Assembly (NCBI RefSeq): GCF_902459735.1 | Contig: NZ_CABPRV010000007.1 | Span: forward strand, 233,749-297,748 | Source: Pandoraea capi | GTDB lineage: Bacteria; Pseudomonadota; Gammaproteobacteria; Burkholderiales; Burkholderiaceae | Reading direction: 5' to 3' | DNA: 64,000 bases | Shown here: one piece after another, positions 37,511 through 46,080 of the stretch | Layout: each line of letters begins with the position of its first letter | Position numbering within the stretch: the first letter of the stretch is position 1 | Program-made: the position numbers and the translations under genes | Notes under the pieces: model-generated | The model's input: the letters and a program-made list of their open reading frames with translations, nothing else | Databases searched by the model: none | What the model was told of the DNA's origin: nothing

Positions 37511-37582
37511 GTTTTTACCTATGACATATATAAAAACGATTAATTCGACCGTTTTAATATAAATAATTAATCTAGCAACATG
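37511..37582 (+). promoter_or_regulatory. AT-rich catalase/sORF promoter with OxyR-like element
   Basis: A strongly AT-rich patch in otherwise GC-rich DNA holds several possible -10 boxes (TATATA, TTAATAT) and CGATTAATTCG at 37537. This shares CGATTAAT with the oxyR promoter. It lies upstream of a short ORF at 37668 and of the catalase gene. Confidence 0.6.
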
Positions 37583-37667
37583 CGCTCGGCACCCGACCCA
37601 TCAAGGGGCACAAGCCGCCGACCGCCGAGCAGTCCCTCAACAAAAGACGCATTCAAAGGTGCCCGCA

Positions 37668-37751
37668 ATGACCCAACTCAAGGCCTATTTGCACGCCATC
37701 GAAACCACGCTGGAACAAGTACTTGCCGAGTTCGCCCTGATGGGCGCCTGA
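37668..37751 (+). CDS. Short ORF (27 aa) upstream of catalase
   Basis: An ATG preceded by AAAGG at about 8 nt opens a 27-codon frame beginning [17 protein letters not shown] and ending FALMGA. It ends 55 nt before the catalase start and lies between the AT-rich promoter and katA, so it should be on the same mRNA. The peptide would be a single amphipathic helix. It could be a leader peptide or small protein. No family is recognised. Confidence 0.5.
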   Translation: MTQLKAYLHAIETTLEQVLAEFALMGA

Positions 37752-37806
37752 CTCGCAAGTCGCAAGAGATCGCCCGATCAGGAACCAGGAAACAGGAGAG
37801 CGTCAC

Positions 37807-39255
37807 ATGTCCGATACGAAGAAACTTACGACTGCCGCCGGTGCGCCGGTCACCGATAACCAGAACACCTTGACGGCCGGCCCGCGTGGCCCGGCGTTGC
37901 TGCAAGACATGTGGCTGATTGAAAAGCTTGCCCACTTCGACCGGGAAGTGATTCCGGAGCGTCGCGTGCACGCGAAGGGCTCGGGCGCCTTCGGCAAGCT
38001 GACCATCACGCACGACATTACGAAATACTCCCGCGCCCGCGTGTTCGAGGCCGTTGGTAAGGAAACGCCGGTGTTCCTGCGCTTCTCGACGGTGGCCGGT
38101 GAGCGCGGTGCAGCCGATGCCGAGCGCGATGTGCGTGGCTTCGCCCTGAAGTTCTACACCGATGAAGGCAACTGGGATCTCGTGGGTAATAACACGCCGG
38201 TGTTCTTCATCCGAGATCCGCTGAAGTTCCCGGACTTTATCCATACGCAAAAGCGTGATCCGAAGACCAACATGCGCAGCCCGACGGCTGCGTGGGATTT
38301 CTGGTCGCGTTCGCCGGAATCGCTGCATCAGGTCACCATCCTCATGAGCGATCGCGGCTTGCCGAAGAACTATCGCCAGCAGCACGGTTTCGGCTCGCAT
38401 ACGTTCAGCTTCATCAACGCGGCGAACGAACGCTTCTGGGTGAAGTTCCACTTCAAGTCGTTGCAGGGTGTGGAGAACGTGACGAACGCCGAGGCGGCAG
38501 AGATCGTCGCCAATGATCGCGAAAGCCATCAGCGCGATCTGTTCGAATCGATCGAAGCCGGCAACTTCCCGCGCTGGCGCATGCAGGTGCAGGTCATGCC
38601 GGAGGCGGATGCCGCGAGCTATCGCTTCAATCCGTTCGACATCACGAAGGTGTGGCCGCATGCGGACTACCCGCTGATCGACGTGGGCGTGCTGGAGTTG
38701 AACCGTAACCCGGAGAACTACTTCGCGGATGTCGAGCAGGCCGCGTTCAATCCGGGCAACGTCGTGCCGGGTATCGGCTTCTCGCCGGATCGTCTGTTGC
38801 AAGGGCGTCTGTTCTCGTACGGCGATACGCAGCGTTATCGCCTTGGCGTGAATCACAGCGCCATTCCGGTCAACGCACCGAAGTGCCCGTTCCACAACAG
38901 CTTCCATCGCGACGGTGCGATGCGCGTGGACGGCAATCTCGGCGGCACGCCGAACTACGAGCCGAATCGCTACGGTGCATTCGCTGAGCAACCGGAGTAT
39001 CGCGACCCGCAGCAAGCCGTGGGTGCGGTGGCTGATCGCTTCGACCACCGTGAAGACGAGGACTACTACTCGCAGCCGCGTGCGCTCTTCCGGTTGTTCG
39101 ACGATGCGCAAAAGGCGCGTTTGTTCGGCAACATCGCAGCGTCGATGAACGGCGTGCCCGATGACGTTGCCGAGCGTCAGATCGGTCACTTCGCGAAGAT
39201 CGATCCGGCGTATGCGCAAGGCGTGATCGCCGCACGCAAGGCGCTGGCGAAGTAA
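37807..39255 (+). CDS. katA: Monofunctional haem catalase (small-subunit, clade 3)
   Basis: This 482-aa catalase degrades hydrogen peroxide. Conserved parts are the distal-His region [20 protein letters not shown], the distal Asn in [12 protein letters not shown], and the proximal haem Tyr in [24 protein letters not shown] precedes the ATG at 37807. Location after oxyR suggests peroxide induction. The size excludes the large catalases with a flavodoxin-like tail. The katA name is by similarity class only. Confidence 0.94.
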   Translation: MSDTKKLTTAAGAPVTDNQNTLTAGPRGPALLQDMWLIEKLAHFDREVIPERRVHAKGSGAFGKLTITHDITKYSRARVFEAVGKETPVFLRFSTVAGERGAADAERDVRGFALKFYTDEGNWDLVGNNTPVFFIRDPLKFPDFIHTQKRDPKTNMRSPTAAWDFWSRSPESLHQVTILMSDRGLPKNYRQQHGFGSHTFSFINAANERFWVKFHFKSLQGVENVTNAEAAEIVANDRESHQRDLFESIEAGNFPRWRMQVQVMPEADAASYRFNPFDITKVWPHADYPLIDVGVLELNRNPENYFADVEQAAFNPGNVVPGIGFSPDRLLQGRLFSYGDTQRYRLGVNHSAIPVNAPKCPFHNSFHRDGAMRVDGNLGGTPNYEPNRYGAFAEQPEYRDPQQAVGAVADRFDHREDEDYYSQPRALFRLFDDAQKARLFGNIAASMNGVPDDVAERQIGHFAKIDPAYAQGVIAARKALAK

Positions 39256-39338
39256 GGCCTCGCAGATGCAGGCGCTGACGGCATGACTGCCGGGCTGACG
39301 GCGGAACGTGCTGAAAGGCGCAAGAAAGGCAGTTCAGC

Positions 39339-39348
39339 GGGGGGGGGG
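39339..39348. repeat. G10 homopolymer after catalase gene
   Basis: Ten consecutive G lie in the 151-bp space between the convergent catalase and ThiE-like genes. Nothing else is recognisable in that space. Confidence 0.85.
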
Positions 39349-39406
39349 CGAATGCCGTCCCCGCGCGGGTGCTTGTGTCGCGGAGAGCGGCGAGATTTAG
39401 GTACGC

Positions 39407-40135
39407 TCAGCCCGCCGGCCAGAAAGCGCGGATCGCGGCGATGCCGTAGGCCCCGGCATTGCGTGCGCTGTTCAGTGTCTCGGCACGCATGCCGCCGAGC
39501 GCAAACACCGGCAGCGAGGTTTGCGCGGCGAGCCTGGTGAATGCCGGCCAGCCGAGCGGCGTGGCATCGGGGTGCGTGGCGGTAGCGAGTACCGGCGAGA
39601 GCGTGACGAAGTCGAGTCCGAGGCGCGTCGCATGCGCGAGTTGCGCGGCGTCGTGACAGGCGGCGCTGACGATTTTCCAGCCATCAGGGCGCGCTTCGCA
39701 GGCCATCAGACGTTCACTGGTCAGATGCCAGCCGTCCGCTTTCGGCACCGTATCGGCGATGGAGCTGCTGGTCGGTGCGAGCCACCGGTCGGCGACGTCG
39801 TGAGGCGGATTCAGGATGAGCTGCGCCCCTGCGGCGTGTGTCAGGGCCAATGCGCTTTCGGCCAGCGCGCGATAGCCGTCCGCATCGAGCGAGCGATTAC
39901 GCAACTGAACGAGGCGGGTGCCCCGCGCGAGTGCCTGAGCGAGTTGCGAGGCGAACGCAGCGATCTGGGCGCGTGAAGCGACATCGGGCGTTACCAGAAG
40001 CTGGCGGGGCAGCGCGGGCGAACGGGCGTGGCCGTCGTGCGCGTCGGTGTCGTGGGATTTCTCGCTCGCACGCGATGTTCCGGCGCGACCTGGGGGAATC
40101 GAAGGCAAGGAAGGCATCGAGGGCAAGGAACGCAT
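39407..40135 (-). CDS. Thiamine phosphate synthase-like (ThiE/TenI) protein
   Basis: A TIM-barrel thiamine monophosphate synthase domain covers the C-terminal 200 residues. It shows LLVTPDVASRAQIA, TRLVQLRNRSLD, GWHLTSERLM, GLDFVTLSPVLATATHP and VFALGGMR. In many beta- and gammaproteobacteria this domain is fused to a MutT/Nudix domain; here it is alone. The catalytic Lys of true ThiE is not evident, so a TenI-like or Nudix-partner role is possible. The start is uncertain: the frame is open to 40309, and the ATG at 40135 gives 242 aa including a low-complexity MRSLPSMPSLPS leader. Confidence 0.75.
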   Translation of the reverse strand: MRSLPSMPSLPSIPPGRAGTSRASEKSHDTDAHDGHARSPALPRQLLVTPDVASRAQIAAFASQLAQALARGTRLVQLRNRSLDADGYRALAESALALTHAAGAQLILNPPHDVADRWLAPTSSSIADTVPKADGWHLTSERLMACEARPDGWKIVSAACHDAAQLAHATRLGLDFVTLSPVLATATHPDATPLGWPAFTRLAAQTSLPVFALGGMRAETLNSARNAGAYGIAAIRAFWPAG

Positions 40136-40461
40136 CGAAGGGCGGTAAGCGCAAACCTGGCGCGAATCATGTGACGGCGCACACGCGCTGGCAGCGCGGA
40201 TCCGGTGTGAGCGGCATGGGCGAAGTGTAACCGGAATGCGTCGACGAACGTCTTGAGGAAAGTACGGAGATCGGCCGCGCGGAACATTGCGGCGTCCACA
40301 CTCTCCCACCCCATGTGCGTGCGACGTTGTTCTGTGTCACACGCAGCCCATATGGCGCCGATAGACTCGCGCGGTGCTCGCCGGGCATCGGTCAATCGGC
40401 AATTTTATTTCAGCGCGTCTTCGGATTTTTTGACAGACGGCACAGCAAACGGAGTCGGATC
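40136..40461. promoter_or_regulatory. Divergent region between ThiE-like gene and dps
   Basis: These 326 bp hold the promoters for both genes. The AT-richer part next to dps (about 40400-40440, including AATTTTATTTCAG and GGATTTTTTGACAG) is the likely dps promoter. I see no confident OxyR or Fur operator. The distal half is GC-rich and may be part of an N-terminal extension of the ThiE-like frame. Confidence 0.4.
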
Positions 40462-40959
40462 ATGGCAAAGAAAAACCAGGCAGCCAACGTGGCAAGCGTG
40501 AACATCGGCATCAGCGACAAGGATCGCAAGCGTATCGTCGAAGGATTGAGCCATCTGCTGGCTGACACTTACACGCTGTACCTGAAGACGCACAACTTCC
40601 ACTGGAACGTGACCGGTCCGATGTTCAACACGTTGCATCTGATGTTCGAAGGCCAGTACAACGAACTTGCGCTGGCCGTGGATCAGATCGCTGAGCGGAT
40701 TCGCGCGCTGGGCTATCCGGCGCCGGGCACCTACAAGGAGTTCGCGAAGCTATCGTCGATTCCCGAAGCCGAGGGCGTGCCTGCGGCCGAAGAGATGATT
40801 CGTCAACTGGTCGAAGGGCAGGAGGCCGTGACGCGTACCGCGCGCGGTATCTTCCCGATCGTCGACGCCGCCTCGGACGAGCCGACTGCCGACCTGCTCA
40901 CGCAACGCATGCAACTGCACGAAAAGAACGCGTGGATGCTGCGCAGCCTGTTGGCCTGA
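40462..40959 (+). CDS. dps: DNA-binding ferritin-like protein Dps
   Basis: This 165-aa miniferritin protects DNA by oxidising iron with peroxide. The ferroxidase signature [20 protein letters not shown] is complete, with Asp and Glu ligands further on ([11 protein letters not shown]). The Lys-rich N-terminus (MAKKNQ) may bind DNA. GGAG lies 8 nt before the ATG. It forms a 12-mer in known cases and is a classical OxyR target. Confidence 0.95.
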   Translation: MAKKNQAANVASVNIGISDKDRKRIVEGLSHLLADTYTLYLKTHNFHWNVTGPMFNTLHLMFEGQYNELALAVDQIAERIRALGYPAPGTYKEFAKLSSIPEAEGVPAAEEMIRQLVEGQEAVTRTARGIFPIVDAASDEPTADLLTQRMQLHEKNAWMLRSLLA

Positions 40960-41150
40960 GCCCCGCAGGCCGACGCTCGTCGGCCGCCATCGACGCCCGT
41001 GCCTGTGCACGGGCGTTTTGCATTGGCATTCGCCTGTCAAAACGTGCCAGCGCCTCCGAATTCTCACAACGCATGCCGTGAGTGCTATCACACGGGAGCG
41101 GTCTATAGAGAAAGGATGCACTCCTCGACCCAGTCCAGTACACTGGCCGG

Positions 41151-41939
41151 ATGCCTTTCGACTGGCTCGCCCGCAATCTCCTCGTCAGCGTGTTTCTGCC
41201 ACCGGCCAACGTGCTGGTGCTCGCGGGGCTTGCGTTCGTGCTTTGGCGGCGCTTTCCGCGTAGCGCCAAGACCTTGGCCGTGATCGCCGTGCTGGCCTTG
41301 TGGGTACAGGCGATGCCGTGGGTGGCACAGAAACTTTCCCAGCCCCTCGAAGTCGGCACACCGGTCGACCCGAACACGCTCGACGCCGCACGTCAGGCGC
41401 CCGGCGCGGCGACGACGTTGCCGCAGGCGGTGGTGATCCTGGGCGGTGGCATGAGTGTCGGCGCATCGGAGTTCGGTCGCGAAAACGGGGCCGATCTCAG
41501 CGACGCCACGTTGGCCCGGGTGCGCTACGGGGCCTTCCTGGCGCGTCGGGCACGGTTGCCGATTCTTGTCTCTGGCGGCAGCCCGTCCGGTCGCGCAGCC
41601 GAGGGACCCGTCATGGCGCAGGTGATGTCGGACGAGTTCGGCTTACCGGTGCGCTGGGTCGAAGGACAATCATTGAACACGGCGCAAAACGCCATCTTCA
41701 GCGCGCGTATGTTGACGAACGTCGGCGTATCGCGCGTCTATCTGGTCACGAGCGCCTGGCATATGCGTCGGGCTCGCGACCAGTTCGAGCGAGCGGGGCT
41801 GACGGTGGTACCCGCACCGTGCTGCCGTGCGAATGTGCTCGAAGCGGACGCCGTGTCCGGCTGGTGGCCGACCATCGACGGCCTGCGCGTCACCCGTGCA
41901 GCGCTGCGTGAGTGGATGGCGCTGGGCGTAGGACATTGA
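41151..41939 (+). CDS. YdcF/ElyC-family (DUF218) envelope protein
   Basis: This 262-aa protein has two N-terminal membrane helices (LLVSVFLPPANVLVLAGLAF, and a second near 40-55) and a DUF218 domain. Motifs include AVVILGGGMSVGASEFGREN, ILVSGGSPSG, EGQSLNTAQNAIFSA and VYLVTSAWHMRRA. E. coli ElyC affects lipid-carrier use in envelope polymer synthesis. Final residues MALGVGH are periplasmic or cytoplasmic depending on topology. Confidence 0.88.
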   Translation: MPFDWLARNLLVSVFLPPANVLVLAGLAFVLWRRFPRSAKTLAVIAVLALWVQAMPWVAQKLSQPLEVGTPVDPNTLDAARQAPGAATTLPQAVVILGGGMSVGASEFGRENGADLSDATLARVRYGAFLARRARLPILVSGGSPSGRAAEGPVMAQVMSDEFGLPVRWVEGQSLNTAQNAIFSARMLTNVGVSRVYLVTSAWHMRRARDQFERAGLTVVPAPCCRANVLEADAVSGWWPTIDGLRVTRAALREWMALGVGH

Positions 41940-42081
41940 GCGGATCGCGCCGCCGCCTGCAAAACGTCACGAATTCCCGGCATCGTAGGCGGCCTGCGGA
42001 AGAAAGTAGGAACGTTAGATTTTTTGGGGACGTACGTGATCGCACGCCCCCTGAGTTGCCAACCCTAATCGAGAGAGACGT

Positions 42082-42489
42082 ATGAAGACGAAAGCTGTCC
42101 TGACCGTTGAAGACGTGCAGAAGATCAACGCGGCCGCCGTGGCGGAAGCCACCTCGAACGGCTGGAATGTGTGCATCACCATCGTCGACGACGGCGGTCA
42201 TGCCCTGTCGCTGCATCGCATGGACGGCGCTGCCCCCAGCACGGCCATGATGTCGCTGGGCAAGGCGCAGACCTCTGCCGTCGCCCGTCGCGAGAGCGGT
42301 GCGTTCGAAGAGATGATCAACGGTGGTCGTTACGCGTTCCTGAGCGCACCGAACACCGCCATGCTCGAAGGCGGCGTGCCCATCGTCGTGGACGGCAATG
42401 TCATTGGCGCGGTGGGCGTGTCGGGCGTGAAGTCGGCGCAGGACGCGCAGATCGCACGTGCCGGTATCGCTGCCGTTACCGGCGCCTGA
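42082..42489 (+). CDS. GlcG/HbpS-like haem-binding family protein (DUF336)
   Basis: This 135-aa protein is of the GlcG/PduO-C/HbpS fold: VAEATSNGWNVCITIVDDGG, SLGKAQTSAVARRESG, GGVPIVVDGNVIGAVGVSG. Relatives bind haem or corrinoid, but many have no known role. AGAGAGACG precedes the ATG. It stands alone between ydcF and a terminator. Confidence 0.85.
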   Translation: MKTKAVLTVEDVQKINAAAVAEATSNGWNVCITIVDDGGHALSLHRMDGAAPSTAMMSLGKAQTSAVARRESGAFEEMINGGRYAFLSAPNTAMLEGGVPIVVDGNVIGAVGVSGVKSAQDAQIARAGIAAVTGA

Positions 42490-42518
42490 TATCGCGTAAG
42501 CCGGCCCAAAAGAAAAAC

Positions 42519-42538
42519 CCCGCTCTTTCGAGCGGGTT
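42519..42538 (+). terminator. Terminator after the GlcG-like gene
   Basis: CCCGCTC / GAGCGGG form a 7-bp stem with a TTTC loop, 30 bp after the stop. The T-tract is weak (TTAA), but an A-run precedes it, so it may act better on the other strand. Confidence 0.6.
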
Positions 42539-42603
42539 AAAGGCTTGTCAGGCCGGCTGGCACAACCCGAGGCTTGGCAGGTTGCGCCACGAGGAGAACA
42601 TCA

Positions 42604-42660
42604 ATGAAACCCGAGTGGACGGACAAAAAAAGTGGCTTGGCTGGCGCGCAACGCAGGTAG
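42604..42660 (+). CDS. Possible 18-aa short ORF
   Basis: GAGGAG lies 8 nt before an ATG that opens an 18-codon frame starting MKPEWTDKKSG and ending with AQRR. It lies in the 328-bp gap between the GlcG-like gene and hemP; this gap otherwise holds a terminator and an imperfect hairpin (42756-42787) that may end hemP transcription. The peptide is basic and polar. Its reality is unproven. Confidence 0.3.
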   Translation: MKPEWTDKKSGLAGAQRR

Positions 42661-42817
42661 AGAGGGGCTTGCCGTAACTACATGGGATCGCGTTGCGTTC
42701 GCTGGCTACTGCCAAACACCTCTTAGGCGAGGTGGTCCCCACAAAACTCGGTGAAGGTGGCGGCAAGGTCGTGGTCTTGCCACCGCCAAAATCCTTTACT
42801 GCATCAAACTCGACAAC

Positions 42818-43069
42818 TTACTTCGTCAGGATCAGCTTGCCGTAGCGCGTAGCGCGCAGTTGGTAGGTCTGTCCGTTGTGCAGGATGTTCACGCATTGCG
42901 TGCCCTGCAACAGGTGATCGCTCGTCAGCAGGCGACCGGTGGTTGGGCTGGCCGGCTTTTCTGCCGCCGGGCTGGCCACTTGCGAACGCGACACCGACAA
43001 GGTGCGGCGCGGTGCCGTGGCAGGCGTGGTCTGGCGGGCAGTGGTGTGGCTTGCGGTCATCTCGCTCAT
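42818..43069 (-). CDS. hemP: Haemin uptake protein HemP
   Basis: This 83-aa protein ends in the HemP domain: LLTSDHLLQGTQCVNILHNG and YQLRATRYGKLILTK. The first 45 residues are a Thr/Ser/Ala-rich leader. HemP is associated with iron and haem uptake; in related bacteria it is needed to activate haem receptor expression. A Fur-box-like sequence lies about 30 bp upstream. No haem receptor gene adjoins it here. Confidence 0.9.
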   Translation of the reverse strand: MSEMTASHTTARQTTPATAPRRTLSVSRSQVASPAAEKPASPTTGRLLTSDHLLQGTQCVNILHNGQTYQLRATRYGKLILTK

Positions 43070-43097
43070 CCGTGTGGCTGACTGTGAGAAGAATCTT

Positions 43098-43118
43098 AAA
43101 TGAGAATCATTCCCATTT
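43098..43118 (-). promoter_or_regulatory. Fur box upstream of hemP
   Basis: AAATGAGAATCATTCCCATTT is close to the Fur consensus GATAATGATAATCATTATC, with the core TGAGAATCATTCCCA. It lies in an AT-rich patch (43095-43170) suited to the hemP promoter, so hemP is probably repressed by iron-loaded Fur. Confidence 0.85.
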
Positions 43119-43224
43119 ATATTTGAATTTGACTATTGTTATTTTTTATTCGGTAGTTTCTATCTAAAACTACGTTGTCGGACGGGGGATGAGGCCGTCC
43201 GACAAATGACGCTCAAACGCTGGA

Positions 43225-43695
43225 TCAGCCCAGCGCGCCTTGCTCGGCGAGTTCGCGAATACGGCGGACGGTGTCGATGTCCGCTTCGCGATAAGCCGAT
43301 TTCACAAACTCGCTGTAGCGCGTGTCTGCGGTCGCGGCGTCTTCCGGCAACGTCGTACTGTACGTAAATCGTACGAAGTAATGCGTCGGATTGGGCTCTT
43401 CGATACGCATCGTAAGGGTGCCGCCTGCGTGGGCATCGGTCGCTGCCGTTTCGTAGCGCACCGCCTGCTGGGCGTCGAACACGACACGATCGAGCACGAC
43501 GGTCTCACCGAAACGCAGTTCGCGGTTCAGGGTGTTCTCAGTGCGCTCGTGCATGACGCACTCGTCGAGCCCCAGCACGAAGGCCTCCGGCTGTTCGGCG
43601 CGCAGCACGAGGCCACGCCAAAGTTGATCGCGCGTAAGTGCGAGAGTCAGCGGGTTCAGGAGGTCGTTGACCTCGATCAGGTGTTCGTACTGCAA
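43225..43695 (-). CDS. SRPBCC (AtaL-like, DUF1857) protein
   Basis: This 156-aa protein begins LQYEHLIEVNDLLNPLT and contains LTRDQLWRGLVLRAEQPE, the hallmarks of DUF1857 proteins with a START/Bet v 1-like fold. The function is unknown; the fold binds hydrophobic ligands. The start is TTG at 43695 with AAGGGGAA upstream, because no ATG or GTG exists before the conserved N-terminus. Confidence 0.8.
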   Translation of the reverse strand: MQYEHLIEVNDLLNPLTLALTRDQLWRGLVLRAEQPEAFVLGLDECVMHERTENTLNRELRFGETVVLDRVVFDAQQAVRYETAATDAHAGGTLTMRIEEPNPTHYFVRFTYSTTLPEDAATADTRYSEFVKSAYREADIDTVRRIRELAEQGALG

Positions 43696-43835
43696 GACTA
43701 TTTCCCCTTGATTCCTTGGATGACGCCGAGTCGCGCGACGGCGAGACTTCAACGCGTGAGCGCGATGATTCCCCCCGTGGCGCAATGCCGTGCCGGGGAC
43801 TGCCGCATGCAATCCGTCAGCACGGCGTCGGGTGT

Positions 43836-44246
43836 CTATTCGACCAGCGAACTCTCGATGGCGACGGTGCCCGACAACACCTTGTGAATTGGGCACGCAT
43901 TGGCGATTTCCAAGAGGCGCTGACGCTGTTCCTCCGACAAATCCCCGGCCAGTTCGATCTTGCGCGTGATTTGCGTCGTACCGGCAGGCGGTTTGCCGTC
44001 CGGGTTCATCGCGAGTGTCACTTTCACGTCCTTGAGCGGCCATTCCTTGCGACGCGCGTACATATGCAGCGTGATCGACGTACAGGCCCCAAGGCTGGAC
44101 AGCAACATTGCCGACGGCGCCGGGCCGAGATCGCCGCCACCGAGTGACTCGGGTTCGTCGGCGATCCATTCGTGCTTGCCGTCCGACAGATGGGTGGTGT
44201 ATCCGGCAGCGCCCAGGTGGGCGGTGACAATCGCTTCTGCGGCCAT
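43836..44246 (-). CDS. OsmC/Ohr-family peroxiredoxin
   Basis: This 136-aa protein has the OsmC core: GGGDLGPAPSAMLLSSLGACTSITLHMYA (first Cys) and EIANACPIHKVLS (second Cys). The two cysteines reduce organic hydroperoxides. AGGAGT precedes the ATG. It is the SACOL1771-like or YhfA-like type rather than Ohr, judging by CTSITLHMYARRKEW. Confidence 0.9.
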   Translation of the reverse strand: MAAEAIVTAHLGAAGYTTHLSDGKHEWIADEPESLGGGDLGPAPSAMLLSSLGACTSITLHMYARRKEWPLKDVKVTLAMNPDGKPPAGTTQITRKIELAGDLSEEQRQRLLEIANACPIHKVLSGTVAIESSLVE

Positions 44247-44430
44247 GGTGACTCCTGTAGGTCCTGACGGCGGCTTAATGGAGGCGGCCCGGTGAAACCG
44301 GGCCACAACGTACTCTGCGTGCTTTGAGTGTCATTGTGACCCAATTTCGCCGGGCCGGCGGGAATGGCGCGAGCCAGGCCATCGCCCGCTCGCGTGTCCC
44401 CGAAGACGTTACCTGAACGGTGCCTGCGGA

Positions 44431-45327
44431 TCAGGTCCGGGAGACGGAGGCCGGGATGTGTCCCATGCGTCCCGCCTGAAAGTCGAGGATCGCCTGACGA
44501 ATCTCGCTCTCCGTGTTCATCACGAACGGGCCGTAGCGTGCCACCGGTTCGCCGATCGGCTTGCCGCCGATGAGCAGGAACGACAACGGCGTGTCGCCGT
44601 CGTTACGCACGGTGATGCCCTCGCCCTCGTTGCCGAACACGACCATCTGATGTGCCTTGGCGGCGGTAGCTTCGGCCCCGAAATGCCCTTCACCATCGAC
44701 CACGTACGCGAACACGTTGAAGTCCGCAGGCACCGGGTGATCCAGCAACGCCTGCGGTTGCAGCGTGAAGTGCTGATACAGGATCGGCGTGTGCGTCTCG
44801 ATGGCGGCCTGCTTGCCCAGCGCCTCACCGGCGATCACGCGAACGCAGACCTTGCCGTCGTCGCTGGTCGCCGTCGGAATTTCGGCGGCGGGCAGTTCCT
44901 GATAGCGCGGCGTCATCATCTTGTCCGCGCTCGGCAGATTCACCCACAACTGGAAGCCGTGCATTTCGCCACCGCGTTGCTGAAACGCCTGCGACGGCAT
45001 TTCCGAGTGAATCACGCCGGCACCGGCTGTCATCCATTGCACGTCGCCCGGGGTGAGCTTGCCTGCGTGGCCCTGGGAGTCACGATGTTCCATTTCACCG
45101 GCGAGCAGATAGGTGACGGTCTCGAAGCCGCGGTGCGGATGGTCGGGGGCGCCCTTGGCGTCGCCGGGGGCCACTTGCATCGGACCCATCTCGTCGAGCA
45201 GCAGGAACGGATCGAAGTCCATCATCATGCGCGTCGGAAACGGGCGGTTGACGTAGAATCCGGCGCCTTCCTGCGTTTGCGCTGCCGTGAAGACACGGGC
45301 GACCGGACGGGCGTAGGTGGTGCTCAT
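44431..45327 (-). CDS. Pirin family protein
   Basis: This 298-aa bicupin has the pirin signature: FDPFLLLDEMGP, APDHPHRGFETVTYLLAGEMEHRDS with metal-binding His residues, and VQWMTAGAGVIHSEMP. Bacterial pirins can act as quercetin dioxygenases or bind pyruvate dehydrogenase. AGGAGA precedes the ATG. Confidence 0.93.
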   Translation of the reverse strand: MSTTYARPVARVFTAAQTQEGAGFYVNRPFPTRMMMDFDPFLLLDEMGPMQVAPGDAKGAPDHPHRGFETVTYLLAGEMEHRDSQGHAGKLTPGDVQWMTAGAGVIHSEMPSQAFQQRGGEMHGFQLWVNLPSADKMMTPRYQELPAAEIPTATSDDGKVCVRVIAGEALGKQAAIETHTPILYQHFTLQPQALLDHPVPADFNVFAYVVDGEGHFGAEATAAKAHQMVVFGNEGEGITVRNDGDTPLSFLLIGGKPIGEPVARYGPFVMNTESEIRQAILDFQAGRMGHIPASVSRT

Positions 45328-45520
45328 GGGGAAATCTCCTGTGAGGATGCGCGTCGCACAAGGACTTGCGGCGTGTCGGCATCCGTTGTCATGTCCCCAC
45401 TATATCGGGGGGAATGGCACCGGGAGTAGCCCGCAACACTGGAAGGATTGTTACCGGAATGGAACAGTCGACGAGAAGTCGGGGGGATTGCGGAGGAAAA
45501 GCGAAAGGAGGCGCAGGAGT

Positions 45521-45553
45521 TGGACCAAAGCTGAACCAAAGCTGAACCAAAGC
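45521..45553. repeat. Three 11-bp tandem repeats before exbD terminator
   Basis: TGGACCAAAGC, TGAACCAAAGC and TGAACCAAAGC follow each other directly. They lie in the 303-bp pirin-exbD space, which also holds the pirin promoter and the exbD terminator; I see no gene in it. Confidence 0.85.
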
Positions 45554-45571
45554 GATGAGAAACGCGGGACG

Positions 45572-45599
45572 AAAAAAAGCGCGGTGACCAGCACCGCGC
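45572..45599 (-). terminator. Terminator of the tonB-exbB-exbD operon
   Basis: An 8-bp stem (GCGCGGTG / CACCGCGC) with a 5-nt loop is followed on the minus strand by seven T, 32 bp beyond the exbD stop. Confidence 0.9.
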
Positions 45600-45630
45600 C
45601 CGAGCTTCTGCGATTCGTGGATTTACCGGC

Positions 45631-46053
<423 letters not shown>

Positions 46054-46080
46054 AGCGAACTCCTTCTCTTGCGCGGCGGC

